From: Acidobacteriota bacterium
GTDB lineage: Bacteria; Acidobacteriota; Terriglobia; Bryobacterales; Bryobacteraceae
Assembly (NCBI GenBank): GCA_029776225.1
Contig: JAKOTR010000054.1
Span: forward strand, 241,222 to 305,221
Length of the DNA: 64,000 nucleotides
Direction: 5' to 3'
The position numbers and the translations under genes were made by a program. The number at the start of each line of letters is the position of its first letter. The first letter of the stretch is position 1. Shown in pieces: positions 7,792 through 16,503 of the stretch. The notes under the pieces were generated by a model, which saw only the letters and a program-made list of their open reading frames with translations, was not told where the DNA came from and did not search any database.

Positions 7792-8796
7792 ATGTCAGCC
7801 GCTCAGCTCCCCGCTCCGCCGCTTGCATGGGAAGTCTTCCGCCGGTCAACCATTGTCGCTGCGCGAGCTGCGAATTCCATCCTCGACACGGTGTTCTACG
7901 ATGTTAAGGCCTTAACCGACGCGGAGCGCCGGCTTCTCTCGAAACATTTGGTTCCCGAAGGCGCGGTGTTGGTTGTCTACCCGTCCGGTGACAAACGGAG
8001 AATCCGCGCGCTCGAAGCCGAGCGCTTCGTTTTCGAGCAACTCAGCGAGCGGATCGATCCAGTTAATGCAGTCGTTGTTGGCGGTGTGGGGAGTTCGGCG
8101 ATTGGTACGGCGGCTTTTGCGCGAAACGTCGCCGACTACCTCGGCAAGCCGGTCGCCGGCATAGTGTCCGGCTACGGGCTTGCGGACGTGGTTACCGAGG
8201 GGCTCGGCGGTTGGTTTGTTCTTGGCGCGAGGAACGCGCTGCGCGAGATGTCCGCCAGACTGCTCGACCTGTATGGGCTGAAAGACCACGTGAGGGATCC
8301 GGGGTCCCACGCCGCTATGAAGTCGCTGTTAGCGTCAGCCGGCAAGCGGCAGGAAAAGTTCCTGTACGGGTCTCCCGACTCCGCGACCTTGCTGTTCTTG
8401 CTGCAGGCAATGGGAAGGCGCATAGAACTGCTTGTGGGACACAGCAAGGGCAACTACAGCATCGAGAATGCGCTTGAGGGGTGGATCAGCGAGCTTAGAA
8501 ACGGGTGCATGCAAGTGCCGCCCAGGCTCCGGATTATCACGCTGGGGGCGGTAATCTGGTTCCCGCCGGAATTCTCAAATCTGCATCAGTTTATCGGCCA
8601 GATCGACTACTTCGGGATGCTGAATTCCAGGATCTTCGTCAAGCGGATATGCGTTCCCGGGGCGTGGCATTCTTTGAATCGAGATATGCGGTGTTCTTGT
8701 TTATCCGTCAAGGAGGCGCTCGCCGCGGCAGACGCTTTCAGCCCCGGCGGCCCGGGGAGTCCGAAGAGATCCCGGGCAACCATGGCAGGCTGCTGA
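7792..8796 (+). CDS. Uncharacterised protein with a GHSKG nucleophile-elbow motif (alpha/beta-hydrolase-like)
   Basis: Not assigned to a named family. Residues 216-220 read G-H-S-K-G, the shape of an alpha/beta-hydrolase nucleophile elbow with S218 as the candidate nucleophile. A glycine-rich VVVGGVGSSAIGTAAFA segment near residue 100 and GIVSGYG near 127 could form a Rossmann-like or oxyanion region. A histidine in GAWHSLNRD near residue 290 would be the candidate catalytic His. There is no signal peptide or membrane segment. A GAAGGAG ribosome site lies just upstream. The tail after about residue 310 (Gly/Ser/Arg rich) looks unstructured. A lipase or esterase role is inference from motif spacing only. 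Confidence 0.6.
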   Translation: MSAAQLPAPPLAWEVFRRSTIVAARAANSILDTVFYDVKALTDAERRLLSKHLVPEGAVLVVYPSGDKRRIRALEAERFVFEQLSERIDPVNAVVVGGVGSSAIGTAAFARNVADYLGKPVAGIVSGYGLADVVTEGLGGWFVLGARNALREMSARLLDLYGLKDHVRDPGSHAAMKSLLASAGKRQEKFLYGSPDSATLLFLLQAMGRRIELLVGHSKGNYSIENALEGWISELRNGCMQVPPRLRIITLGAVIWFPPEFSNLHQFIGQIDYFGMLNSRIFVKRICVPGAWHSLNRDMRCSCLSVKEALAAADAFSPGGPGSPKRSRATMAGC

Positions 8797-8808
8797 GTCC
8801 CGCTGCAA

Positions 8809-11142
8809 TCAGCGGTCATCGATCTCGTCGAGCCACTCGGGGCGCCGGAGCACCTCGCGCGGCCTGCTCCCGTCGGGCGGGCCGATGATGCCCTCGCGCT
8901 GCATCCTGTCCAGGATGCGGGCGGCGCGCCCGTAGCCCAGCCGCAGGCGGCGCTGCAGGGTGGAAGTCGAAGCCTTACCCATCTCGACCACTACCCGGAC
9001 CGCGTCCCGGTAAAGCGGGTCTTCCTGGCCGTCAAAGTCGTCCGCTTCGCCCGCATCGTCGTCGGAAGGCGGCGCGGCGAGGTAGGACTGGTCGTATTCC
9101 GGTTTGGCCTGCTCTTTCCAGAACTCCACCACTCGGTTGATCTCCTGTTCGGCCACGTACGGCCCGTGGACGCGTACGAGCCGCGAGGAGCCGGGCGGCA
9201 GCACGAGCATATCGCCTTTGCCCAGCAGATGTTCGGCGCCCATGACGTCCAGCACGGTGCGCGAATCGACGCGCGTCGCCACGCGGAAGCTGATGCGCGC
9301 CGGGAAGTTCGCCTTGATCAGGCCGGTGATGACGTCCACGCTCGGCCGCTGCGTCGCCACCACCAGGTGCATGCCGACCGCGCGCGCCATCTGCGCCAGC
9401 CGGGTGATGGATTCCTCGACGTTCTGCCGCTCCACCATCATCAGGTCGGAAAACTCGTCGATCAGCAGCAGGATGTAGGGGAGAGGCTGCAAGTCCTCGG
9501 GTGGTTCGCCGTCCTCTTCGAACAGCGGAATGGGCTCGTTGAGGCGCTGGCGGACCTTCCGGTTATACTGCTCGATGTTGCGCACGCCCTGCGCGGCGAG
9601 CAGGCGCAAACGCCGCTCCATCTCGAGCACGGCATTGCGCAGCGCGTTGGCGGCCTTTCTCGCATCCGTGATCACCGGCGTGAGCAGGTGCGGAATGCCT
9701 TCATACAGCCCCATTTCCAGCCGCTTGGGATCCACCAGAATCATCCGCACTTCGTCGGGCGTCGACTTGAACAGCACCGACATGATGAGCGAGTTGAGCA
9801 TCACGCTCTTGCCGGAACCGGTCGAGCCGGCGATGAGCAGGTGCGGCATCGATTCGAGCGCCAGCACCTTGATGCGGCCGTTGATGTCCTTGCCCAACGC
9901 GATCGTCAACCGCGACTGCGAGTTGACAAATTCCGGCGATTCGAGCACCTCACGCAGGCTGATCACCTCGCGGCGCGCATTGGGGACCTCGATACCAACC
10001 GTAGGCTTGCCCGGGATGCGCTCGATGAGAATGGACTCCGCCTGCAAGCCCATGCAGAGGTCCTCGTTGAGCGTCGTGATGCGGCTGTACTTGATGCCGG
10101 CCTCGGGCTTGAACTCGAAGGTGGTCACCACCGGCCCGGGGTTGATCTGCACCACGGAGCCGAAAACGTTAAACTCCTCGAACTTTGACCGGATGCGCGC
10201 GGCGATCTGCTTGAGTTCTTCCTCGAAGTAGGGCGGACGAGGCGGCACCTCGTTGAGCAGCGACGTCGGCGGCAGACGGTACGTCCGGCGCTCGGGCGTC
10301 GAAGACACCAGCACCGGGCGGAGCGGCGCCGGGGCTTCGGGCTCGCGCGGAGATTCGACAAGCACCGGGCCAGGCGCGGGCGGCGGCGGCTCCTCATCTT
10401 CCAGCGTGCGAATCGGGATGTCTGGCTCGAATGGCGGTTCCTGCTCGGCAACGGGCGGCGGAGCCTCCGGCTCCGGCGCCGTCACCGGCTCGGGATCGCT
10501 GCGGCGCTCAGGACGCTGGCGAGGCGGTTTTGCTTTCCGCGCGGCGGCGCGGCGGGCGCGCCAGGCACGCCACCGGCTGGTCAGGGGACGGGCTGCCGCC
10601 GAGCCTAAGGCCGCCACGTGAGACAAGTGTGCGATGCGGAAACTCGTAGTGAGATAGAGCGAAACCAGGAAGCAGGCAAAAGCCACGATGCCCGCCCCGG
10701 TGACGTTGAGCGCAGCTACCAGGTAGCCGGCGAGGACAACGCCCATGGTTCCGCCCGCCGGCACGGCCCCGCCGAACAGCTTCCACTCGGGCCCGAGTGC
10801 AAAGCCGGCGCAGCCGCTCAGGACAAACAGCATGTAGCCGATCGCCCGCCCCAGCGGATACTCCACCCGGCGTCCCCGCACCCAGTTCCAGGCCAGCACG
10901 ATCAAAACGATCGGAAGAGCGAAAGCGAGCGCGCCAAAGGCTTGAAAAGCCAAATCGGAAAAGTGGGCGCCAACCCGTCCGATCAGATTCCTGGTGGGTG
11001 CGCTGCCGGCAGCCGTGTTCCACGAGGGATCGCTGGGATGATAGGAAACCAAGCTAAGCCATACCAGAAGGCCGACGATCAAAGACAGCATTCCCGCGGC
11101 CTCCGGAAGGCGAGAGTTGTGTGCCGAGGATGAAGTGCTCAT
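8809..11142 (-). CDS. ftsK: DNA translocase FtsK/SpoIIIE
   Basis: 777-residue septal DNA pump that moves chromosome ends out of the closing division site and activates XerCD recombination at dif. The N-terminus has four to five membrane segments (about residues 15-190), followed by a Pro/Glu-rich linker (about 190-290). The motor domain carries Walker [16 protein letters not shown] and Walker [15 protein letters not shown]-terminal winged-helix gamma domain ([21 protein letters not shown]) reads KOPS sequences. The start ATG overlaps the stop of uppP by 4 bp, so the two are probably translated together. Confidence 0.95.
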   Translation of the reverse strand: MSTSSSAHNSRLPEAAGMLSLIVGLLVWLSLVSYHPSDPSWNTAAGSAPTRNLIGRVGAHFSDLAFQAFGALAFALPIVLIVLAWNWVRGRRVEYPLGRAIGYMLFVLSGCAGFALGPEWKLFGGAVPAGGTMGVVLAGYLVAALNVTGAGIVAFACFLVSLYLTTSFRIAHLSHVAALGSAAARPLTSRWRAWRARRAAARKAKPPRQRPERRSDPEPVTAPEPEAPPPVAEQEPPFEPDIPIRTLEDEEPPPPAPGPVLVESPREPEAPAPLRPVLVSSTPERRTYRLPPTSLLNEVPPRPPYFEEELKQIAARIRSKFEEFNVFGSVVQINPGPVVTTFEFKPEAGIKYSRITTLNEDLCMGLQAESILIERIPGKPTVGIEVPNARREVISLREVLESPEFVNSQSRLTIALGKDINGRIKVLALESMPHLLIAGSTGSGKSVMLNSLIMSVLFKSTPDEVRMILVDPKRLEMGLYEGIPHLLTPVITDARKAANALRNAVLEMERRLRLLAAQGVRNIEQYNRKVRQRLNEPIPLFEEDGEPPEDLQPLPYILLLIDEFSDLMMVERQNVEESITRLAQMARAVGMHLVVATQRPSVDVITGLIKANFPARISFRVATRVDSRTVLDVMGAEHLLGKGDMLVLPPGSSRLVRVHGPYVAEQEINRVVEFWKEQAKPEYDQSYLAAPPSDDDAGEADDFDGQEDPLYRDAVRVVVEMGKASTSTLQRRLRLGYGRAARILDRMQREGIIGPPDGSRPREVLRRPEWLDEIDDR

Positions 11143-11975
11143 CCTGCGCGGCGGACAAAGATGGCCAGAGCGATCACTATTATGCCAAAAATTATGCGGT
11201 AATACACGAAGAAACGGAGGGTGTGGGTCCGCAGAAATCTCAGGAATACGGCAATCACCACCCAGCCGGTGACGGCTGAAACAACCACGCCGACCAGAAA
11301 TGGCACTTGCATGCCGGGCGAAAGGCCGCCAGCTTCCTGGATGTCCAGGAACGCCTTCAGCGCGGCGCCGGTGAGCGCGGGAGTCGACAGCAGGAAGGAA
11401 AAGCGCGCGGCGGCATGACGGTTGAGGTTGCGGAACAGCCCGGTCGAGATCGTGATGCCGCTGCGCGAGACGCCGGGCACGATCGCCACTGCCTGGGCGA
11501 GACCGATGAGCATCGAGTCGGCCAGAGAAATCTGGTCAAGGTCCTTCTTGAAGTGGCCGGCGCGGTCGGCGATATACATGACGATGCCCACCACGATCAG
11601 CATGGTTCCGATAACAAAGGAGTTGCGCAAGGGGCCTTCGGCCAGGTCCTTAAAAAAATAACCGAAGACACCCACCGGAACCGTGGCGGCGGCAAGCAGC
11701 CAGAGAAGATTGCGGTTCTGGGCGAGGGCGGGATCGCCTCCGATCCTCAGCCCGAACCCCTGGGCGACAAGCTGGACCCAGTCCCGGAAAAAGTACACGA
11801 TCACCGCCGCGAGGGTGCCGACGTGCAGAGCGATATCGAAATCGAGGCTGTGCAGCTCCGGGCTGGTCCATCCCAGCAAGCGTGGAACCAGCGCAAGGTG
11901 AGCGGTGCTGCTGATTGGCAGAAACTCGGTGAGACTCTGCACAATCGCCATTACGATGACCTGATAGAGAGGCAT
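11139..11975 (-). CDS. uppP: Undecaprenyl-diphosphatase UppP (BacA family)
   Basis: Integral membrane phosphatase (278 aa) that recycles undecaprenyl pyrophosphate to the monophosphate carrier used for peptidoglycan and other envelope polymers. The two signature segments are present: [14 protein letters not shown] near residue 13-26 and [13 protein letters not shown] near residue 165. About eight membrane helices are visible. It is the first gene of a two-gene minus-strand unit with ftsK and is divergent from the PP2C gene across 115 bp. Length and motifs are normal for the family. Confidence 0.95.
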   Translation of the reverse strand: MPLYQVIVMAIVQSLTEFLPISSTAHLALVPRLLGWTSPELHSLDFDIALHVGTLAAVIVYFFRDWVQLVAQGFGLRIGGDPALAQNRNLLWLLAAATVPVGVFGYFFKDLAEGPLRNSFVIGTMLIVVGIVMYIADRAGHFKKDLDQISLADSMLIGLAQAVAIVPGVSRSGITISTGLFRNLNRHAAARFSFLLSTPALTGAALKAFLDIQEAGGLSPGMQVPFLVGVVVSAVTGWVVIAVFLRFLRTHTLRFFVYYRIIFGIIVIALAIFVRRAG

Positions 11976-12090
11976 AGGGTCGAAGTTCCATCCTACCGCA
12001 CACCCCTTCTCCGCTATCCGGATGAAATTGCCTCGGATTTCGCGAGACCGTTTCCATGCGGCGTGATAACATACTCAGGGAATCCGACGG

Positions 12091-12813
12091 ATGCCGACGC
12101 TGGAAGCCTGGGGGACAACCGACCGGGGTCTGGTCCGCCAGAACAACGAAGACAACTGGTCGCTCGACACGAGCCTGCGCGTGGCCGTGGTGGCCGACGG
12201 GATGGGCGGCGCCTCGTGCGGCGAAGTGGCCTCCGCCATCACTGTAGAAACGGTGATGGAGTATTTCCGCGGCAGGCCGGTAGCCGATCCCCGGCAGGCC
12301 ATGGAGGCGGCGATCCTGGAGGCGAACCGCAGGGTGCTCGACAAGGCCCGCAGCGAGGAAGGCTGCAACGGCATGGGATCGACCGTCGTGGTTGCCCATT
12401 GGAATCTCCCTCGGCTGCATATCGCCAATGTCGGCGACAGCCGCGCCTATCTCTGGCGCAACGGCGCGCTGACCCAGCTCTCCTACGACCAGACGCTGGT
12501 GAACGAGTTGCGTATCCGGTTCGGCCTTTCGGAAGCCGAGGTGAGCAACTTCCCGCACAAGAACGTCCTCACGCAAGCGGTGGGCACGACGCCTCACGTG
12601 AAGGTGCGGCTGCGCGAGGAAAATCTGGTACCCGGCGATATCGTGCTGCTCTGCTCGGACGGGCTCACGGGACCCGTCCCCGAGCGCGCCATTGCGGCGA
12701 CGCTCTCACGCTACGCGCCGCTTCAGCACCAGGTGGAACGGCTCATAGCGCAGGCAAAGGCCGCCGGCGGCCCGGACAATATCACCGCGGTGCTGCTTCG
12801 GTATAACGGCTGA
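12091..12813 (+). CDS. PP2C-family serine/threonine protein phosphatase
   Basis: Cytoplasmic metal-dependent protein phosphatase (240 aa, catalytic domain only) that would reverse Hanks-type Ser/Thr kinase phosphorylation. All metal-binding motifs are visible: RQNNEDNW near residue 16, VVADGMGG near 34-41, GMGSTVVV, NVGDSRAYLWRNG, LLCSDGLTG and the final GGPDNITAVLL. No transmembrane or sensory domain is attached. No kinase gene is in the window, so the partner must lie elsewhere. Confidence 0.92.
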   Translation: MPTLEAWGTTDRGLVRQNNEDNWSLDTSLRVAVVADGMGGASCGEVASAITVETVMEYFRGRPVADPRQAMEAAILEANRRVLDKARSEEGCNGMGSTVVVAHWNLPRLHIANVGDSRAYLWRNGALTQLSYDQTLVNELRIRFGLSEAEVSNFPHKNVLTQAVGTTPHVKVRLREENLVPGDIVLLCSDGLTGPVPERAIAATLSRYAPLQHQVERLIAQAKAAGGPDNITAVLLRYNG

Positions 12814-12905
12814 ACAATTCCGCGAGCGCCTGCCCGCGTTTCTACCGTGAACCCGAAATGCCCAGCGTTGAGGGGAAGATCTCCCCGGAAGGGTAGAATG
12901 GTCGT

Positions 12906-13391
12906 GTGGCCGAAACAGTTTCCGAAACAGTCAAGGAGTTCGCCATCTCCATCGATCAGGTTCGGGACTACGAGTTCCGCGTCCGCTTCGACAAGGAGCA
13001 CATACCCGAACTGACGGTGGATGAGCCCCCGCCTCTCGGCAAGGATGCCGGGCCGAGCCCATCTCGCCTGCTGGCTGCTGCGATCGGAAGTTGCCTCAGC
13101 GCCAGCCTGCTGTTCTGCGCGCGCAAGGCGAAAGCGGAGTTTTCCGGACTGCACACCGGCGTGAAAGTCACGATCGTCCGCAACGAGAGAAAGCGGCTGC
13201 GCGTGGGCGGGGTGGAAGTGACCATCGAACCGCAGCTCGCCGATGAAGACAGAGAAAAAGCGGCGCGCTGCCTCGAACTGTTCGAAGACTTCTGCACCGT
13301 TACGGAAAGCATACGCGCCGGCATTCCCGTGAAAGTGAACGTGAAAGGCCTGGATTCCGGAAAGCGCGCCGAAGCCGCACCCTCAACTTAG
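12906..13391 (+). CDS. OsmC family peroxiredoxin-like protein
   Basis: 161-residue OsmC/Ohr-superfamily protein; members usually reduce organic hydroperoxides with a two-cysteine centre. The region DAGPSPSRLLAAAIGSCLSASLLFCARKAK contains a cysteine at the position of the first family cysteine, and CTVTESIRAGIPVKVNV supplies the second, so a redox role is possible. The start is a GTG; a TAGAAT element ends 7 nt upstream with no ribosome site between, suggesting a leaderless transcript. Confidence 0.8.
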   Translation: MAETVSETVKEFAISIDQVRDYEFRVRFDKEHIPELTVDEPPPLGKDAGPSPSRLLAAAIGSCLSASLLFCARKAKAEFSGLHTGVKVTIVRNERKRLRVGGVEVTIEPQLADEDREKAARCLELFEDFCTVTESIRAGIPVKVNVKGLDSGKRAEAAPST

Positions 13392-13470
13392 GATCTATTC
13401 CCGCTCCCGGCCGCCCCCGGCATGGCAGGCGTGACCCGAATTATCGGCACTGTGGCGCCGCGCCGTTCGC

Positions 13471-13476
13471 TATAAT
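13471..13476 (+). promoter_or_regulatory. Predicted -10 box of the phosphofructokinase gene
   Basis: A perfect TATAAT lies 78 bp before the chosen start codon. No good -35 hexamer is visible at 16-18 bp spacing, so activity may depend on an extended or activator-assisted promoter. The leader before the gene shows no obvious structure. Confidence 0.45.
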
Positions 13477-13554
13477 TATGAGTCAAACCATTCAGTACCC
13501 GTACTGCTTGTGCCTTCCCCGGTGCAAGCCAAAGATCCGAATCCAGGAGAATTC

Positions 13555-14739
13555 ATGTCGACGAAACGCATAGGAATTCTTACCGGCGGCGGCGATGTCC
13601 CCGGTCTCAATTCCGTCATTAAAGGAGTTGTTTATCGCGCCAGCGAAGTTGGTTACGAAGTAATCGGCATTCGCCGCGGCTGGGAAGGCCTGACGCACCT
13701 TAATCTGGAAGATCCGGCCAGCAAGGAACGGTATATCTGGCCACTCAACCGTGAGAACACCCGCACGATCGACCGCACCGGCGGCACCGTGCTGCACAGC
13801 AGCCGCACGAACCCCGCCAAGATGAAAAGCCTGCCCGAACACCTCAAGGGCATGGACTTCCCCAAGTCGGAGGTGACCAAGAAGGGCCAGACCTCGGTTG
13901 TGTACGACATTACCAAGCAGGTGATCAAGAACCTGGAAAGCCTCGGCATCGATCACCTGATCGCCATTGGCGGCGACGACACGCTGAGCTACGCAGCCAG
14001 GCTCGACAAGGAGGGCGTGAAGGTCATCGCCATCCCCAAGACGATGGACAACGACGTCCGCAACACCGAGTACTGCATCGGCTTCTCAACGGCCATCACG
14101 CGCGCCACGGAAGCCATCCAGCGCCAGCGCACCACCGTCGGCTCGCACGAGCGCATTGGTCTGTTCCGCGTGTTCGGACGCGATGCCGGCTTCACCGCGC
14201 TCTATACCGCCTACGTCAGCTCGATCCGCTGCTGCATCCCCGAGTACAAGGTGAAACTCGACCGGCTCATCGAGCTGCTGCTGAAGGACAAGCGCGATAA
14301 CCCGAGCAAGTACTCCATCTGCGTGCTCTCGGAAGGCGCGGAGTGGGAAGGCCATCAGATCCGCGAGTACGGCGAGCCGGACGCCTATGGCCACCGCAAG
14401 AAGATGAGCGTGGCCGAAGACTTGAGCGAGGAAATCAAGGCGCGCACAAAGGAAGAGACCGTGGTGAGCGACCTCACCTACGAGCTTCGCAGCGGCGACC
14501 CCGATTTCATCGACAAGCTGGTGGCCAGCACCTTCGGCAACATGGCGATGGACTGCGTGATCGAAAACAAGTCCAACCTCATGATGGCCATTGTCAACGG
14601 CTGCTACGCGCGGATGCCGATCCCCGACCCCAAGCTCGGCCCCCGTACCGTCGATGTCGAAACCATGTACAACACGGAGCGGTACCGGCCAAAGTACACC
14701 AACAAGACCGGCCTGCCGGTTTTCCTCCTTCGCGCGTGA
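13555..14739 (+). CDS. 6-phosphofructokinase with pyrophosphate-type active-site residues
   Basis: Glycolytic enzyme phosphorylating fructose 6-phosphate (394 aa, PfkA superfamily). The phosphoryl-donor site reads GGDDT with Asp142, and PKTMDND with Lys162. These sit 20 residues apart, exactly as Gly104 and Gly124 do in the E. coli ATP enzyme. Asp and Lys at these two positions are the classical signature of PPi-dependent PFK, whereas Gly/Gly marks ATP use. The enzyme is therefore probably PPi-dependent and reversible. The start at 13555 has an AGGAGA ribosome site 5 nt upstream; a 15-codon extension exists but lacks one. The N-terminus is the usual GILTGGGDVPGLN loop. Confidence 0.88.
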   Translation: MSTKRIGILTGGGDVPGLNSVIKGVVYRASEVGYEVIGIRRGWEGLTHLNLEDPASKERYIWPLNRENTRTIDRTGGTVLHSSRTNPAKMKSLPEHLKGMDFPKSEVTKKGQTSVVYDITKQVIKNLESLGIDHLIAIGGDDTLSYAARLDKEGVKVIAIPKTMDNDVRNTEYCIGFSTAITRATEAIQRQRTTVGSHERIGLFRVFGRDAGFTALYTAYVSSIRCCIPEYKVKLDRLIELLLKDKRDNPSKYSICVLSEGAEWEGHQIREYGEPDAYGHRKKMSVAEDLSEEIKARTKEETVVSDLTYELRSGDPDFIDKLVASTFGNMAMDCVIENKSNLMMAIVNGCYARMPIPDPKLGPRTVDVETMYNTERYRPKYTNKTGLPVFLLRA

Positions 14740-14764
14740 AGAAACAATTTTCCTGTGCGTGATT

Positions 14765-14817
14765 GACAGGCCTGCCGCGAGCCCGCCGTGAGGCGCGGCC
14801 GGGGCGGCAGGCCTGTC
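14765..14817. terminator. Bidirectional hairpin terminator between convergent genes
   Basis: A perfect 14-bp inverted repeat (GACAGGCCTGCCGC at 14765-14778 and its complement at 14804-14817) with a 25-nt loop separates the phosphofructokinase gene from the convergent permease gene. A pyrimidine-rich stretch follows on the plus strand (CTCTTCCTTTA). The T-run is weak, but the stem strength and convergent placement support termination in both directions. Confidence 0.65.
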
Positions 14818-14828
14818 GTGCTCTTCCT

Positions 14829-16325
14829 TTATTCCCGCCGCAACTCGCTGTGCTTCCTGCTGAACAGGAAATAGATCGCCAGGCCGATGAGCAACCATAC
14901 CAGGAAGCGCAACCACGTCTCGAGCGGCAGGCTCAGCATCAGCACCAGGCAGCAGACGACTGAAAATCCGGGCAGCCACGGTACGCCCGGCATGCGAAAC
15001 CCGCGCCGGCGTTCCGGTTGGGTCTTGCGAAGCACAATCACGCCCGCCGAGACCACGATGAACGCGAACAGCGTCCCGATATTCGCCAGATCGGCGAAGG
15101 TGCCAACATCCCAGATGCCCGCGGGAACTCCCACCACCAGCCCGGCCACCCAGGTGCTCACGTGCGGCGTCCGGTGTACCGCGTGGACCTTCGAGAACAC
15201 CCGCGGCAGCAGCCCGTCGCGGGACATGGCAAACCACACCCGCGCTTGCCCGTACTGAAACACCAGCAGCGAGGACACCATGCCCACCACCGCGCCCAGC
15301 ACCACCAGGCGCCGGATAGAATCGTAGCCGAGCATCCGCAGCACGTCCGCTACCGGCGCCGCCGTGCCCAGCGTTTTCCAGTTCGCCGCTCCCGTGAGCA
15401 CCAGCGCCACGGAGACGTAAAGCAAGGTGCACACGAGCAGGCTGGCCACGATGCCCACCGGCATGTCGCGCTGCGGGTTCCTGCACTCCTCGGCAGCCGT
15501 CGAAACCGAATCGAAGCCGATGTAGGTGAAGAAGACGATGGCCGCGCCGGTCAGCACTCCCGTGAACCCGTTCGGCATGAACGGCTGCCAGTTGTCAACG
15601 TTCACCGCCCGCGCGGCGCCGAACACGAAGATGAGGATCGCCCCCACCTTCACCACCACCATGATGTTGTTCGTCTTGGCGCTCTCGCGCACACCGCGCA
15701 CCAGGATCCACGTCAGCACCAGCAGCACGGCAAGCGCGGGCACATTGAACCAGTTCCCGGTGAGCTGCCCGCCGGCGATGATCGGCCCGCTGAGCTGTGC
15801 TGGCAGGTGAATCCCGAACAGGTTTTCCAGCAGGTCGTTGAGATAGGCCGAGAACCCGACCGCCACCGCCATGTTCGAGACGGCGTACTCCAGGATGAGG
15901 TCCCAGCCGATGATCCAGGCGAAAATCTCTCCCAAGGTCGCGTACGCATAAGTGTACGCGCTGCCGGCGATCGGGATCATGGATGCCAGCTCCGCGTAGC
16001 ACAGCGCCGCGAAACTGCACGCCAGCGCCGTCAACAGAAACGACAGCGCGATGCCGGGGCCGGCGCCGGGCCGTCCGATTGTGGACACGGCTTCCTGCCC
16101 GTATAGGATCAAATCCAGCACCGGCGCGTGCAGAATGGAGTGCCGGCTCAGCGTTTCCCCGGCTGCCGCGGTCCCCGTCAGAATGAAAATGCCCGAACCG
16201 ATGACCGCGCCCACGCCGAGCGCCGTAAGACTCCAGGGTCCAAGCGTCTTGCGGAGGCGCTTGTCCGGCGCCTCCGCCGCCTTAATCAGCGTGTCGATGT
16301 TCTTGGTCTGGAGTAATTGTGACAA
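14829..16325 (-). CDS. APC-superfamily amino-acid permease (cationic amino-acid transporter type)
   Basis: 498-residue inner-membrane transporter with about 12-14 helices. The first helix carries the APC substrate-site sequence GVGAVIGSGIFILTG, and the later AGSAYTYAYATLGE and FFTYIGFDSVSTAAEE segments match the CAT/YhdG-like subgroup of amino-acid/proton symporters. The charged N-terminus before helix 1 is normal. The start shown is a TTG because no ATG or GTG occurs before the first conserved residues; the true start could be slightly shifted. Substrate is probably a cationic or branched amino acid, by family only. Confidence 0.85.
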   Translation of the reverse strand: MSQLLQTKNIDTLIKAAEAPDKRLRKTLGPWSLTALGVGAVIGSGIFILTGTAAAGETLSRHSILHAPVLDLILYGQEAVSTIGRPGAGPGIALSFLLTALACSFAALCYAELASMIPIAGSAYTYAYATLGEIFAWIIGWDLILEYAVSNMAVAVGFSAYLNDLLENLFGIHLPAQLSGPIIAGGQLTGNWFNVPALAVLLVLTWILVRGVRESAKTNNIMVVVKVGAILIFVFGAARAVNVDNWQPFMPNGFTGVLTGAAIVFFTYIGFDSVSTAAEECRNPQRDMPVGIVASLLVCTLLYVSVALVLTGAANWKTLGTAAPVADVLRMLGYDSIRRLVVLGAVVGMVSSLLVFQYGQARVWFAMSRDGLLPRVFSKVHAVHRTPHVSTWVAGLVVGVPAGIWDVGTFADLANIGTLFAFIVVSAGVIVLRKTQPERRRGFRMPGVPWLPGFSVVCCLVLMLSLPLETWLRFLVWLLIGLAIYFLFSRKHSELRRE

Positions 16326-16344
16326 GGGAGGACGGACTTAAGGG

Positions 16345-16503
16345 CTACCGTTTCCGCTGCCCCTTCGCCATCTTCGGGACCTTGCGCTTATTGGCGCCTC
16401 GCGCCACACCTGCCGGTCGCTTTGTTTTCGGCGGGGCCTTCTTGCGTGCTTCCCGTTTTAGCCTCTTGCGCTCGGCTCGATCTGTAATCGTCTTAGTGTT
16501 CAT
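16345..16503 (-). CDS. Small highly basic protein translationally coupled to pcrA
   Basis: A 52-residue ORF begins with an ATG overlapping the TGA of pcrA (ATGA at 16500-16503). It is extremely basic: about 22 of 52 residues are Lys or Arg, including runs such as RAERKRLKREARKK and MAKGQRKR, with a Pro/Ala-rich middle. The product would bind nucleic acid nonspecifically or associate with the ribosome. It has no hydrophobic core and is probably disordered. The exact stop/start overlap with the helicase gene is the main argument that it is real. No family was recognised. Confidence 0.6.
   Translation of the reverse strand: MNTKTITDRAERKRLKREARKKAPPKTKRPAGVARGANKRKVPKMAKGQRKR

Noticed and set aside
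11307..12806. A 499-codon plus-strand frame over uppP and the PP2C gene
   Set aside because: It crosses two genes with clear motifs and has an Arg/Gly-rich composition with no family features.
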